Part shown: positions 34,140 to 46,558 of the stretch, piece after piece
How positions within the stretch are numbered: position 1 is the stretch's first letter
How the letters are laid out: each line of letters opens with the position of its first letter
Assembly: GCA_020080175.1 (NCBI GenBank)
Contig: JAGHQL010000105.1
Coordinates: forward strand, 28,734-92,733
Direction: 5' to 3'
Origin: Glutinoglossum americanum
Taxonomy: Eukaryota > Ascomycota > Geoglossomycetes > Geoglossales > Geoglossaceae
DNA length: 64,000 nucleotides
The notes under the pieces: model-generated
The model's database searches: none
What the model was told of the DNA's origin: nothing
Seen by the model: only the letters and a program-made list of their open reading frames with translations
Position numbers and translations under genes: made by a program

Positions 34140-37100
34140 TTACCCTATTCTCGCTTTGCCTTTCCCGCCCACTTCCCCAGGCGCCGGGCTCCCATCATCA
34201 CTCTCCCCCAGGATCAGACGCTCCAACATCTCCTTCTCCCCAGTATCCTCCACCAACCCATAAAACGCCCCCTTCTTATCCAACAACTCCTTCGGCGTGC
34301 CGAACTCCACCGCCTTCCCGTCACTCATGACCAAGACCTTGTCGAAATCCGCAATCGTACTGAGTCGATGAGCGATTACGATAAGCGTGCTGTTTGTAAA
34401 CTCCTCTCTGATGGATCGTTGGATGAGTGTGTCGGTAGCCATGTCGACGGCGCTTGTGGCTTCGTCTAGAATCATGATCTTGGGTCGTGAGACGATGGCG
34501 CGGGCGAGACAGAGGAGCTGTCGTTGGCCCTGGGAAAGGTTTAGTCCACCTTCGCTGATCGGTGCAGAGAGGTTCTCGAAGATGTTGGCGTTGGCGTCAT
34601 CGTTTCCTCTTTCGGCAGCGTGATCGTCTCGAGATTCCGGGGACTGTACTAGGTGAACTCGGCGTAACGCTTCTTTGAGCTCGCCTGGAGTAGATTGGCC
34701 AAAAGGGTCGAGATTCGAGCGCACAGTGCCTGTGATCTATTAGCCCAAGTGATTCTAGTAGCGACTGAAGCTTACCAGTGAAGAGCTCGGGGTCTTGAGG
34801 AATGATCGCGAGTCTGCTACGCAAGTCATGCAACTTGATCTTCGAGATATCGATGCCGTCAATAGCAATGCTTCCCGAACGAGCCTCTAGAAAGCGGAAG
34901 ATAGCTAGCGTTAGAGAAGACTTCCCAGCGCCTGTCCTTCCTACAACACCAACTCGCTCATTCTTCTCGATGCTGAAGCTGAGGCCTCGAAGGACAGGGG
35001 GCAGGTCGTCCGCATAGCCGATCACAAGATCCTGAACGGCAAGTCTGCCCTCGCTTGGCCACGCAGCAGGGACGTCAATCCCACCCTGTGGCTCGATGGT
35101 GAGCTTCGAGTACTCGCTGACGCGCTCAGCCGCATTCATGGCAATTTCTGATCGTTTGCGTTAGTGTATCTCATCCTAGGTCAAGCCAGCAGAAGGGGGG
35201 GATGTGCATACCACAGCTAGTATAGCAATGAACGGAAGACATGATCGACCAGGAGAAGTCCAAGGCAAAAGAGAGAACGAATCCGGCGAGCGAAGCAGTG
35301 ATTCCGTCGATTTTGACAACTAGCATGGCGACTGCGGTGGTGAATGCAGCGCCAAGCATTGACATACGGTACGACATCCCTGCTCGTAGTCAGCCCACGT
35401 CCATAACAACCTTAGATTGGTAACAAACAGCAATCGAAAACATTGAGAGCCCAGGATGCCGTCGTGCGATTATCAATCCGATCTTGAAGCCTCTTGATGT
35501 AGACCTGCGTATTATCAAACGCCCGAATTGTGCCAACACCGGTAAGCGCCGAGCGAAACTAGACACGGCTTGTCAGCTGAAAGAAAAGAAAAACACCCCC
35601 CACAATTTACCCCGCACGGAGAAAAGCACACCTGCTCAATTATCGGAGACCTCGCGTTAGACGCTATACGCCTGAGCTCCCTCGCCCCAGCCAGATAGAG
35701 ACGCGCGATATACAGCGCAGCCGCAAGGAGCGCCAAGCCCGAAAAGATGATGTACGGCGACACGAACACCGCAGCGGCCGTAACGGCGACCACGTGCAGG
35801 ACACTCATGATCAAGTACGACAGGTCGAACGCCAACTCGCTATCGACGGTGCTGAAATCCGAGGTGAACCTGTTGAGGATGCGGCCCACGGGCACGGTGT
35901 CGATCCACCGCAGCGGGGTCCGCAGGACGGCGTAGGTCATGGCTTCGAAGAGCCTCCGGCTGGCCCGTATGGAGAGCGTGAAGACGTAGACGTACTTGAG
36001 CGTGGAGACCAGGGACCCGCCGAAGTTCAGCGCGAGGTAGACGCCCAGGTAGAAGGCTAGGTCGCGGTGGCCGTTGCCGCCGTCGGCAGCGGCGACGGGC
36101 GTCGTCGCGCCGCTGGCCGCGAAGAATTGCGTTTGCCTCCGGTAGGCGCCGGGCGAGCCGACGGCTGGCATTTGCTGCTGGCCGCTGCTGGTCCAGATTT
36201 TCATCCACCAGGATTCGAGGAGCGTCGTCGCGCTGATGCCGATGCAGACTATCAGGCACGCTGCCCAGTAGAAGAGCCCGCCCGACGCGCGGAGGTACTC
36301 CAGGTAGATCGCTTTTCCGATGCCTCCGGTCTCGCGATGCTCGTCCTCGACGAATTTCTTCGGCTTGGGTTTCGTGGCGGCGTCCGCGTTGATGTCGGAG
36401 GTGACGCGGCGACTGAGCTTCTTGATCTCGGGTTCCTCCGCATCGCCGGTGGCGGGTTCGTCGGTTTGCTTCGCAGCCGCTTCGGCTTCGGCTTCGAGCC
36501 TGAGGATGTCTTTGAGGCTCCCGGATTTCTTGAGCTCGTCGACGCGGCCAGCGTGCTCGACTGTGCCGTGTCCGAGGGTGACGGCGTAGCTGGTTCGTGG
36601 GAGGCAGAGAGTCGCGTGGTGAGTGATGAGAATTCTAGTTCTCCCTCGGCCCAGCTCGCCAGTGAGTGCGTTTTCAAAGATCCAGTGTCCAACGTTGGCA
36701 TCGACGGCGGAGAAAATGTCATCGAGAACTAATATTCCGGCCCTGGAATAGAGAGCTCGTGCTAGCGTGACCCGCCACCGCTGGCCTCCGCTAAGATTAA
36801 TTCCATCAGCGCCAATTTCAGTCAGCTCGCCATCGATCAGCGTATCCAGATCCTTTTCCAGGGCGCATGCGGATAGCGTCTTCTTATAGCGGGCCGCGTC
36901 GAAAGGGAGGCCGAACAGGATGTTATCCTTGATAGTCGCATTCTCAATCCACGGAACTTGGGCAACGAAAGCTATTGACGATGGAATGATCCAGTTGTTT
37001 GCTGTAGCTTTGTGATCGAATCGTTCGTCGACTGGCGGAGGCTTAGGCACTCCGATGGCTCCCTCCAAAAGGTCGCATTCACCGAGTATAGATGCGAGCA

Positions 37101-39341
37101 GTAAGCTCTTACCAGAGCCCGTTTTTCCAGATACAACACTCAGTTCTCCCTGCGGGAATGCAATGTTTACATTCTTAAGTATAAACCTATCGCTCTGGTC
37201 CTCATCCTGAACATCCTGGGGCCAGGCGATGGAGGCATCCTGGAAATATATTGTATCCGCAGGAGTGGTGTTTTCAAGTTTCTCTGGTCCATCCAGATAT
37301 GCTTGTATACGGCCGACACTGACCTTTGCATCCACCAGGCCACTGCGGCAACATCGGGTAGTTAGCTCAAGTCGCCTGCCTGAGAGGGTTGGGAACTGAC
37401 GTGGTAAACATGGGGATGCTAAATAACACGTTCTGTAAGGTGGAGAATACTCCTAGGGTTGTAAATGCCACGGATGGTGTCAGTCCTCCGTGGATGTAAG
37501 CGTAGGAAGCCAAAGATACCACCGACAGGAGCATTGGGCCCACGGACCAACAGAGCGTCAGCACTGTATCCGTAGCAAAGACGCGCCTTACAGATAATGT
37601 TTGTTAGCTTCAACATACGTCTAACCATCATGCATATAACAGTTACCATTGTTGGTCAAGCTCTTTGGCCCGCACCTTGCCAATCTTGGCCTGCCATTGC
37701 CTTTCAAGGGCGGAAAATTTGATCTGCCGCAATCCCTGAAGCGCCTCTTTCACGACAGCCATCTTGTCATCGCGAATTTTCATCAGCGCATCCTGCGTGG
37801 CACTGTATTTCTTGGTTATGTACATGGCGAGAGGCATGACGAGCGCAAAGGCTGTGAGCCCAGCGAGTAGAGGTTTCCATCCGATCAGATTTAGGAGAAA
37901 GGCTACGGAGATAACCAGCTCGAGAACGCCGCTAAGGACGAAGTTGTTATGATAACAGAAGCCTGATACGCGACCGCAATCGATGGTAATGAGATTCGTA
38001 GTGGACTGCCTCGACTCTTGAGCAGCATCATCTCCATCGGTCCCTAGCTCCGTCTGTGCCCCTTTTTTGCCTGCGTCCAGGGTCGCCTCCGACACACCTT
38101 CAAATTCGGCTGCATCAGTTTTGGCTGCCACCTTTTTGCCTCCCTTCACATCTTTCCTCCGCATGGCCTTTTGGAAGATGATGGCCGAGAGTTGAACCTT
38201 AACCGGCACCGAAAGCCGTGACGAGGACACCCAGTAAAGCCAGTCGTTAATCCACGTGTTGACGACAAGGCATGAACCAAGGCCAAGCACCCAGACCCAA
38301 GCTTCAAGGCCGACTTCATGGCCTTTGGTCCGCAACTCCAATATTCGCAAGAGCTTAAACATGGTGAACTGCGGGGAGAGTTGGAGCACCGATTGGATTA
38401 AAGTCAGAGACCATTGCTGCACGAAGGCAGGCCAGTGAGCTAGGAAGACTAGCTTCCAAAGCGGACCTCCACGCTTTACTGCCAGGAAGGCCTCTTGTAG
38501 GTTCTTCGCCCGGGTTATGTGATCAGGCCGTGGTAGATCCACCATATCCAGAGGCTTGCGCTGGGCGAGGCGGAGAAGCTCGTCACACCACCCGAACGTG
38601 TAACGCCCAAACGCTGACACGGTAAACTGCTGGTCCACCAGCCTGCCATCCTCCAAGAACACGTCAGGTCGCCGTTGGAGCGATACGCTGGCAAACATGT
38701 CAAAAACCGCCGCACCAAGTTGAACAGCACCGAAGTTGGCATGAACCTTGATAGGCATTTCCGCGTCTGTAAACATGCCAGTGGGCTCGATTCTCCGGGC
38801 AATGATGCCATTTTGAGCGAAGATGACCAAGATCAAGATGCACGCCGACAAAGCTCCCAGAATGCCATTGTCGTATCTCCGAACGGAGGAGCGCTCAACG
38901 GACATATCAGCTGCTTGAATAACGAGCAGGAACTACCATGTGTCAGCTAGATATGCGATTTCATGGATATGTTCTTAGAGCACGCACCCAAGACGCAAAG
39001 TTGATCCAATCTATCGTGATGAGGAGTCGCGGTGGAAGCGACGTTGTCGGCCGTACGGTGCTCAGAATTGCTGATACAACCGAAGCAGAGAAGCCGAGGA
39101 GCGTGGTCACATAGATGAAGATCTTCGGCATCCTATCGGAATACGCGGCCTCACTCTCTACCGTCGCAGTTCCACCTTCATCCTCGTAGAGACACTTGCC
39201 ATCGTAGTCGCCAGAGAGAGCGCTATACCCCCTCGGCGATTGGGAACGCAGAAGCCGTAGTATAGACGGCAGAGTGATGAAGAAGACGATCCCTGCGCCA
39301 CCACCGCCAGCTATGATCGGGAGGAGTTCGCCAATGGCCAT
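34140..39341 (-). CDS. ABCC/MRP-type ABC transporter (full-length, multi-exon)
   Basis: Starts at ATG 39341 and ends at 34140. It has an N-terminal TMD0-like segment of hydrophobic helices (39.3-38.8 kb), then TMD1 (38.5-37.4 kb). NBD1: Walker A GKTGSGKS, signature [15 protein letters not shown], and Walker [12 protein letters not shown], with Asp where the catalytic Glu is expected, as usual for MRP NBD1. TMD2 spans 36.3-35.2 kb. NBD2: Walker [36 protein letters not shown]. Many short introns are confirmed by phase and by family continuity: near 37620 (LDQQW/RVFATD), 37350 (MFTT/GLVDAKV), 35600 ([15 protein letters not shown]), 35180 ([14 protein letters not shown]) and 34760 ([14 protein letters not shown]). 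The protein would export organic anions, conjugates or toxins from the cytosol to the vacuole or outside. NBD1 degenerate and NBD2 canonical suggests the usual asymmetric cycle. All motifs are intact. It is not in an obvious metabolite cluster. Confidence 0.92.
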
Positions 39342-40658
39342 ATTCGCCAACAAGCTATTTACGAACGACGAGCGGTTGGAGCGCACGACCAGATGGTGGA
39401 AAGATGAATTGTATCCTCGAAGGACTAACTAACCAGCAGGCGAGGACTTGTATTTCCAGAGCTAATGCGAACTCGGTGTTGACGACCTAGCCACAGCGTC
39501 TAACAGCAATCCAATCTAGAACGTCTTCGTTTAAGAACTTGGCGGCCTCTGGGTATCACCGCCGGTTTCGTCAAGTTGAGTCACAAGCGCGAATGCCTGG
39601 AGAAGAAGAAGATCATCGGAGAAATATTGCGGCGAGTGCAAGACTCAGCCTCAGCTGAAGAAGCAACCAGCCGCACCGACCAGCCGTGTGATTTCATTCG
39701 ATCGCTTAAAGACAAGTTCACGTAAACACCTTGCGACCAGGCCGCCCCCGCACAAAAAAGCCCCAACGCTCACCCAGCGCGAGCACAAGCAGAATCTGGT
39801 TCCCGGCCAAAGCGCTCTAACACATTCGATTTGGAATCACCGACAAAAAAACCAGCCGCGGGAGGCTGCGCAAAAGCGGCGAGGCGGGATGGCCAGCGCG
39901 CCTCCCGGACCCGAGCGGAAACCCCCACGGGCGCGCCCGCGGAGAGTCCCGCGGGGAAAGAGCGGGAGTTTCGCTGCTCTAGAATCCGGGCTAAGCGACG
40001 GCCGGGGCGATAGGGCGGCAAGCTGCATCGCTAACTGCATCCGGGGCCCCATGCCGAGACGCTGATGCCTGACAGGCTCCAGCGACGGGGTCTCAGGCAC
40101 CGCTTCTAGGCAGCCGCGGAGGCTGCGGAATCTTTGGCTTTGGCTCTTTTTTGTGGCGAGTCTAGTAGGATGCGCGACTTAGTTGTATGTGGGTATGCTT
40201 GGGTCTTGGCGCTGTGCCTGAAATGGACGTTCGCATTGTCTATAGTAGTAGTTATCCGCGGTTCACGCTTAAGGTAAGCCCATTTTGCTCCGCGGCCTTG
40301 ATTCTAGCTAGCACCGAACCGAAAATCCCTCTCTTCGTCTGGTTGTTTCTCGCGGCCGATTCCGCTCTTTGCTCGATGATACGGATAGTCCTCCCCGCAA
40401 TGAGAATAGGAAATAGGAAATAGGAAATCCGGGATACAGCAGGGGGGTTGTTGTTGTTTTGACGGTTTGATGTTGGGTTTGTGGGTTTATCGCATAGGCA
40501 ACTGGGTTTGCCAACTGCTCTAACGAGTGGAGCATGTCGTACCCCATATCGAAGGCTACTAGCAATGCCTTCCAGGTCAACGCCGTGTCCTCGAGCCTCA
40601 GAATGGAGCTGCTTACTTTCCTGTCTTCCGTCTCCTTGTCTCATATCAACACCGAAGG
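39342..40658. other. Intergenic region, no gene seen
   Basis: Contains the promoter of the ABC transporter. A GC-rich patch at 39840-40110 has overlapping open segments on both strands, but none has a recognisable protein. Confidence 0.45.
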
Positions 40659-43600
40659 TCAGACATCAGGGTGTTGATACTCTCTGAGAAATTTAGCCAA
40701 CGCGAAGTGGCCATTCCATTCTGCACACCTCGCCGCATGCATGCGTTGTGTGTTTCTAAGATCCCCTTTGCCTGCACCGGCATTGAGCAATAACTGCACC
40801 ATATCTAGGTGGCCATGTATTGCGGCTTCAACGAGAGCTGTGTTTCCTTTATCACACGTCGGTGGAGCATCAACATCCGCATTGGCGTTAAGAAGCATGA
40901 GGGCAATCTTGATGTAGCCTGTGATTGCGGCATCCTGAAGTGCAGTTCCGCCTCTTTGGCTGGGAGCTCTGGCGTTTACATCTGCACCCGCATCTAACAG
41001 TGCTTGAACCAACTCAGCTCTGCCCATTTTCACAGCCTTTTGGAGCGCAGTGCTTCCTTCATGGTCAACTGGTGCGTTAGCATCTGCGCCAGAGGTTAAT
41101 AGGGTCCGAACCAACTCAGCATTCCCTGTCTTCACACCCCCTTGAAGCGCACTCAGACCCTTTATAAGGGAGGCTGGGGCGTTTGCATCTGCGCCTGCAT
41201 TCAGCAATATACCAACCAGCTCAATCTCATAGCGGCCTGCAGCTGCTTGAAGTGCAGTCCTCCCTCCCTTGTAACACGCTGGGGCGTTGATGTCTGCGCC
41301 CTCCTTCAACAGAATTTGAACTAGCTCAGCTTTGCCCCCCTCCGTTGCTGCTTGAAGAGCAGTTCTCCCATACTGGGGACAGGCTGGAGCGTTGATTTCT
41401 GCACCCTTCTTCAACAGGATTCGAACAATCTCAGCGTCGCCACACCCCGCTGCTACTTGAAGAGCAGTTCTCCCTCCCTTGTAACACGCTGGCGCGTTGA
41501 TCTCTGCGCCCTCCTTCAATAGAAATTGGACTAGCTCGGCGTCGCCCTGCTCCGCGGCTGCTTGAAGAGCAGTCCTCCCATACTTGGGGCAGGCTGGGGC
41601 GTTGATTTCTGCACCCTCCTTCAACAGAATTCGAACAAGCTCAGTGTCGCCATACTCCACTGCTGCTTGAAGAGCAGTTATCCCATATTTTCCACAGGCT
41701 GGAGCGTTGATATCTGCACCTGCACCCAATAGGATTTGGACCAGCTCACTGTTGCCGCCTTGCACTGCTGCCTGGAGGGCAGTCACCCCCCCATCGAAAG
41801 CAGCCGGAGCGTTGGCATCCGCACCTCCATCCAATAAAACCTGAGCGAGCTCAATCTGGACACTTTTAGTTGCCCCACATTCGGGATCTCCTATTACCGC
41901 TTGAAGTGCAGTCAAACCGTTATAACGAGCCGCTGGAGCGTTGGCGTCCGCACCCGCCTTCAGTAGGACTTGAACAAGCTCTATATTGCCTTGGTATACC
42001 GCCTCTTGAAGTGCTGTTTTTCCGGAAATAGCGTCGGGGGCTGGTGCATTGACATCCGCACCCACATCCAATAGGATTTGAACCAGCTCTATATCGCCTC
42101 TGAATACCGCCTCTTGAAGTGCCGTTTTTCCATACTCAGTACTGGGGGCCGGCGCATTGACGTCCGCACCTGCCTCCAGCAGAATCCAGACTAGCTCAAT
42201 TATGTCTTCGCGATCTCCAAGGTACTCTGAATTATTCGCTACTTCCACTGATTCCAAAAGTGGAGCTTTTCCATAGATGCTAGGGAGGTTGACATCTGCG
42301 CCCGCATTCAACAGCACCTGAGCCAGCTCGATGTTGGTGTCCCTCACTGCTTCCAGGAGTGGAGTTTCTCCATCGCTGTCAGGGAGGTCGACATCTGCAT
42401 CCCACGACAATAGAAGTTCAACCAGACCGGCATTGCCGCTTCCTACTGCCGCCTGAAGTGCAGTACTTCCCCCTGTGTCCGAAGCTGGGTGATCGACATC
42501 TGCGTCTGCATCTAGCAGAATCTGAACTAGCTCAATGTCACCCCTTCCTGCTGCTGCTTGAAGTGCAGTTCGTCCAAATTCGTCCGCAGCTGGAGCGTTG
42601 ACATCCGCACCCGCCTCGAGTAAAATCTGAACCATTTCAATATTGCCATTCTCTGATGCCGCTTGGAGTGCAGTCCGCCCGTATTTTAGTGCAGCCGGGG
42701 CGTTAACATCCGCGCCTATCTCCAACAGCATCTGAACAAGTTCCATGTTACCTTTCGCCGCCGCTACCTGGAGGGGAGTTTTGCTACCAAGCCCTGCAGG
42801 TGTATTTGAATCAACACCCACGCCGATCAAAATTTTCTCAACATGCACATCCCCAATTCTCAGCGCGCTCTGGAAGATTTTCTCTGCAAACACTTCGATC
42901 ATCGGTATCTTGACCGAAAAAAAAGCTTTAAGTATCGAGCGTTGCTTCCTATTGATAACCTCTCGAAGGAAGTGATCAGTTTGATCGTTCGATAACATGT
43001 TATTTGATGAGAGGTACACAGCGAACTTGAGCAACTGCAACAAGGTATCTGCACCAAAAGGCCCAATTAATTTCTGGACGCCCAGCATGAGCTCTCCGTC
43101 CTGGCGTTCCAATGAAATAGCTTGTAGATGAGAGTAGACGCTCGGGATGTATCCATCGCTTCCCGGTTTGATCGTTGTCGAAATCCATCCGCCAAAAAGG
43201 GAGCAAACCTCGTTCGTAGAAACACAGGTTATTAGCTGCAAGGTATTTTCTTGATTCAGGACGGCCGGTGGGGACGAGCCAGGCACGCCTTGATTATTCC
43301 AATAAGAGCCAGACAAATCGGAGGGCTGCTGGCTAGGCGAAGGGCTTCGCGCAATGCCAAATAAATCGAAAAGATGCTGGCTGGGTGAAGGGCTTCGTCC
43401 GATGACGCCAGCCGTAGCTAGGCCTCTGTTCACTTCAACTATCTCATCCATCCGGTATTAGCACCCATCTGCACCGTAGGTCCGACACAAAATTGACGAT
43501 GTAACATACATTGCCGCTCGATAAACTCCTGAAACTGGAACCAAGGGAGGTTTCCCAGCCTAATATCGTAAGGAACTAACGATGGTGGGGTGCGGACAAG

Positions 43601-44106
43601 GATCCCTTCTGGAGTTCGTGGGCTTAGAGCTTTTTGAGATGTCAGTGCTCTACCGCATGCACTAAAGCAAGATGCGAGAGTCCCACCAGAAGCATATCTT
43701 TGCTGAAAAGTCGGCGGGAATCGCCGCGATAACTCCTTTTTGAGCTTCTTAGTTTGCATTGTGATGCCGTCGATGAGTACTTCGCTTTCTTTGTCGTCTC
43801 GCTTGCGTTTCTCAACTCTGTGGTGAATGAACTCCCAGTCCATATTGCTCAAGTACTTGCGGAACCCCCATATCTTGAATTGACGTTCGTATTGAGCCTT
43901 GCTACAGAGGCTGTTAGCTATCTGCCGCTCTAGCAACTCACCTGCGGCACTCATTAAGGGCCAAAATACCTAGCGTGAAAGTTGTATGTTTCGGCCATGT
44001 GTGTCATGACATCCTTGAGACTCTTGTCCTGCACAAGATAGAGAGTGGAAATCTCCTCCCGGCGAGGCTCCCAGTTGATCTTTGTGGTTACCCGTCTCGA
44101 CGGCAT
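40659..44106 (-). CDS. Clr5-domain ankyrin-repeat protein
   Basis: ATG at 44106. Exon 1 (44106-43970) and exon 2 (from 43901) join in phase across a 68-nt intron to give a complete Clr5 domain: INWEPRREEISTLYL, DKSLKDVMTHM, then KAQYERQFKIWGFRKYL and a basic end. Clr5 is a fungal helical domain, probably DNA- or RNA-binding, often fused to ankyrin or NLR modules. The body is about 20 ankyrin repeats of roughly 35 residues, with consensus TALQAAxxxGxxELVQILLxAGADxNAPA, ending at 40659. Between 43475 and 43439 the frame shifts by one: the Clr5 frame ends at TAG 43439 while the ankyrin frame opens just upstream of ATG 43451. A 32-nt intron (gtgcag...gatgag) would join them in phase but is very short. 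A frameshift or two separate genes are the alternatives. It contains a recent internal duplication (see repeat). Confidence 0.75.
41271..41690. repeat. Two 210-bp tandem copies inside the ankyrin array
   Basis: The string gtaacacgctgg starts at 41271 and again at 41481. The 210 bp after each are closely similar with scattered differences, and landmarks such as cttgaagagcagt...cccatact recur 210 bp apart. Each copy encodes two 35-residue ankyrin repeats of alternating type (CYKGGRTALQ and CPxYGRTALQ), so the unit of duplication is two repeats. Confidence 0.8.
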
Positions 44107-44875
44107 GCTCGGTTTCTGGCACTATTCGAGAATATCGTCGAAGAGTAAAGCGGATTCAGAGGAGAATCGTCGAGGCGGAAGGTGTGTCGAGCCTCGTCTG
44201 TCCCCAGCCTTGCGCCTGCTGTATATTATATACCGCACACACTTCGAGTCGGCCCGAGTCGGCGCCCATCACAGAACAAAAATACTAGCCCTATGATAGG
44301 CTAGTCATAACACTCCCCTGAAAATATTGGTAGGCTCATTGTTATGCTGCGCCGATTATGGGAAGTCATGTCTGGTCCCGCTAGTTGCATGCACAAACGC
44401 GGCCCCCCTCCAGGGTCTTATGCAGTATCCTTGTTACAAAGAGGCTACTATTGGAGCATTAGAGATTCAATCGAGGCATATCGGCCGGGAGGATGTTATA
44501 TACAGTGACACATTTAGAATGATATCCGAGACACTCTTTACGAACTGAGAGAAAGAGGCAGACACTAGCGAATTTGCCGCCGCTAGCTGAAATACAGACG
44601 CGAGACCAAAACATACAAGATTTCCGGGTATACCAGATCACCGATGAGCGCCGCAACGCCCACCTCCATCTCCAGAGAATAATGCCCAAAGAGAGAAGGA
44701 GAACAGAGTAGAATAAGATCTCCGCCATGATTCGATTCACAAAAACCCCAAATGTCCCTTCTTTGAACCACTCGACGGACACTCCGACCTCCCATCCCTG
44801 CTGCAGTGGACGGTCCATAACCCAGCCAAAAAGAAGCCCACAGTGCCATTGTGCCAAACCCCCATACTTCCACCA
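44107..44875. other. Intergenic region, no gene seen
   Basis: Between two minus-strand genes. It holds the Clr5-ankyrin promoter and the 3' UTR of the next C2H2 gene. Open segments on the minus strand at 44459-44857 have no family signal. Confidence 0.45.
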
Positions 44876-45815
44876 CTAGATCCGTCGCCCGTGATCCCGA
44901 TCCTGGTGCTGCAGCATCTTATCACCCCGGACAAACCATCGTTCGCAGTCGAACCAAGGACATTTGGACAACTTCCTCTTCTGCAAAATGCCATGCTGAG
45001 TTGCCAAATGGCGTTCGAGATCCGCTTTTCGCGCGAAGGCCTTCTCGTGGCTGCAGGGGCGGATCTTACAGTAGAATTTCAACGACGGTTTTGGTTTGGC
45101 GCGGGACCGGGATCGCGGGGGCGAGGCATGGTGGGGTTGTTGAGGAGGCATATCGCTGCTGGTCCGAGGAATATATGAGCACTGGCTGAAATTTTAATGC
45201 CGAGAACAGAGCTAGTGCGACGTACGGGGGATCGCCATAAAACACATTCTTTCCCATTTCTCCAGCTGGCGGCAGTCCGAACTCTTGCTGGGGTGCGTAA
45301 CCCGGAGGACTTCCATTCCCGATACTCAACGATTGGAACATAGTAAATGGAGAAGATACCGGCGGAGGTTGGGTGTTATATGGTGGCGCAAACGCGATAG
45401 CGCTTGGCGGTTGAACCGTCCCAACACCGTTGCTGATCTCTTGGAAACTTGTATTCATCGCAATGACGTCCGGAGTGGATAGCCAATCGGGGCTCTCAAG
45501 CGCTTCATGCGCCTGTGTCGGGACTGGACCGGAATAGGTGATTCCTGCATCGCTGTAGACTGTGTAAAGGTCCAACTGGGAGCCGGTAGAATCCACGACG
45601 TATTCCGGTTGAGCGCCGCCATTCTCGGATCCAAATTCGGGGATGGGTTGGAAATGGGTCGCATCCAGCGGGCCGGGCCCGCGCTGGAAATCCTGGCCAG
45701 GAATCGAACTTTCACATTCTCCGCCGTGATACAACCCTTCATAATCTGAGTCGTTTTGAGGCTGGCCAAGAATGCCGAAATGGCCAGAGCCATATGGGTA
45801 GAGATAGTTGTTCAT
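44876..45815 (-). CDS. Two-finger C2H2 protein
   Basis: ATG at 45815 opens an N-terminal domain of about 190 residues rich in Gly, Pro, Ser and Gln (MNNYLYPYGSGHFG...). A short intron with donor gtacgt near 45226 and acceptor tttcag near 45190 is in phase and leads into a basic Arg/Ser/Pro stretch. Two C2H2 fingers of the form C-x4-C...H-x4-H follow: CKIRPC...HLATQH and CPWFDC...HQDRDH. The protein stops at 44876 right after the second finger. Typical of fungal transcription regulators with an N-terminal disordered activation region and C-terminal fingers. Targets are unknown. The acidic and Gln/Pro content supports nuclear function but is not proof. Confidence 0.65.
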
Positions 45816-46500
45816 TTTGAGAATTGAGATTTCGCAATACAAGCGTTTGACACGCACAAAATCCTCGAGGATCCGGAGTCCGACAGCCCTCGAAATCCAA
45901 GCTAACAGCGTCGGCCTCGGCCTCCAATTTGTACAATACAGGATCGCACCCCGCGCGCTCGCCTGCCCATTCTTCCCACCCCGCCCATAACTCAAACTGC
46001 ACTAAACCCCTTCTATCGACACCGTAATAATACCGCTGGTGGAGTTCATTTATTGCTGCCAAAATGTAGCATTGAAAGTGCAATCGCCCTTCTGCAGCGC
46101 GCGAGGGCGTATAAGTCCAGGATCACCTAGTTTTCCATCGAGACCTTCGCCAAAACTTATTTTTCTGCCTTATTATGCTAAGCCTATTGGTCGAGATGTT
46201 GAAGGTGATGGATCAAGCACTTTGTTTGCTCCCACCTCTACTTCAACCTAAGCTTGCCGATTGGAGGACGAGCCAGAAACAAGTGGTGAGGCAAGAAAGA
46301 TGCATGATCCAGTGCCCACAGGACGAGGGGATCTGCACTGCCCAATCACGAGGGCGGGCAGCCAATTTCGCCCGAGTTTGAACCAGTTGGTTGAAGAGGA
46401 GTCGTATTCGGAGATGCCCAACGGACGCGCGTCTTTCGCCGTTTGCAGAGGGGCACATGAGCCCAAGAGGCGGTGTACTGCGGAGTTGTTCGTATTCCGA

Positions 46501-46558
46501 GGGCGTATGCATCAGGGCGTATGCATCAGGGCGTGATGCATCAGGGCGTGATGCATCG
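46501..46558. repeat. Short minisatellite, 14/15-bp unit, four copies
   Basis: gggcgtatgcatca occurs twice head to tail (46501, 46515), then gggcgtgatgcatca/g twice (46529, 46544), with one inserted base in the later copies. Each unit contains the palindrome atgcat. Confidence 0.85.

Noticed and set aside
36067-36732. 221-codon plus-strand frame inside the ABC transporter
   Set aside because: Antisense of TMD2/NBD1 coding sequence. Composition (Gly/Arg/Ala) is that of a shadow.
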